Assembly (NCBI GenBank): GCA_023417745.1
Contig: JAEZEM010000047.1
Location: 1-12,372 of the forward strand
Direction: 5' to 3'
From: Pseudomonadota bacterium
Lineage (GTDB): Bacteria; Desulfobacterota; Desulfovibrionia; Desulfovibrionales; Desulfovibrionaceae
Length of the DNA: 12,372 nt
The position numbers and the translations under genes are program-made. Of this stretch, positions 12,259 through 12,372 are shown piece after piece; positions within the stretch are counted from its first letter, which is position 1, and the number at the start of each line of letters is the position of its first letter. The notes under the pieces are model-generated. The model was given only the letters and a program-made list of their open reading frames with translations. It was not told the DNA's origin and did no database searches.

Positions 12259-12372
12259 ATGGCCTTTTTCTCGCGCATCAAATTCGAGGCCGCCCCGGTC
12301 AAGGGCGTCGCCTGCCCGGACTGCGGCGGCGTCCTGGTCTTCGAACGCTCCTGCCTGGCCGTCATGCTGGCC
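12259..12372 (+). CDS. Cys-pair protein of unknown function (3' truncated by window)
   Basis: ATG at 12259 follows AAGGAG (12248-12253) by five bases and stays open for 38 codons to the window edge. The visible part begins MAFFSRIKFEAAPVKGVACP and has C19-x2-C22 (CPDCGG), typical of one half of a zinc ribbon; a further Cys is at 32. The second Cys pair and the rest lie outside the window, so no function is assigned. It has its own promoter and probable operator, so it is regulated separately from the HD-GYP gene. Confidence 0.75.
   Translation, partial: MAFFSRIKFEAAPVKGVACPDCGGVLVFERSCLAVMLA

Overview
The window looks like chromosomal DNA of a high-GC bacterium. Protein content and composition best fit a Desulfovibrio/Solidesulfovibrio-type sulfate reducer. 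That is an inference from the type of genes (HD-GYP signalling, a ComB-family phosphatase, an ABC exporter paired with a cyclic-nucleotide-binding-like protein); no rRNA or other marker is present. No tRNA, rRNA, CRISPR array, insertion sequence or canonical intrinsic terminator was seen.

Left part, + strand (1-2535): the 3' two thirds of an ABC exporter, followed with a 35-base overlap by a small cyclic-nucleotide-binding-fold protein. The exporter's ATPase domain is unusual. It has one Walker A motif, three successive Q-loop-like modules, and only one intact signature/Walker B set. The partner protein has lost the residues that normally hold the cNMP phosphate.

Centre, - strand (7762 down to 2532): five genes in one direction. 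They are a small Ala-rich protein of unknown function, proB (glutamate 5-kinase, first step of proline synthesis), a DUF1254/DUF1214 protein, a methyltransferase with an N-terminal Cys-pair zinc-finger-like segment, and a class II Fic AMPylator with a C-terminal winged helix. Gaps are 75-144 bases and several hold GC-rich hairpins, so this is a set of co-directional genes rather than one tight operon. The fic start codon lies inside a perfect inverted repeat with a third half-site upstream, which suggests autoregulation.

Right centre (about 7840-10300): a lower-GC segment with a divergent pair, an NmrA-type NAD(P)-binding reductase (-) and an AraC-family regulator (+). A translationally coupled 27-codon reading frame, interrupted by an in-frame TGA, follows the reductase. 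A 14-base direct repeat lies at both edges of this segment. I read it as an acquired module in which the AraC protein probably controls the reductase, perhaps in response to an electrophile or aldehyde.

Right end, + strand (10367-12372): a ComB-family 2-phosphosulfolactate phosphatase behind a strong hairpin, an HD-GYP cyclic-di-GMP phosphodiesterase, then an AT-rich promoter with a perfect extended -10 and a 10-12-10 inverted repeat. This promoter drives the start of a Cys-pair protein cut off by the window edge.
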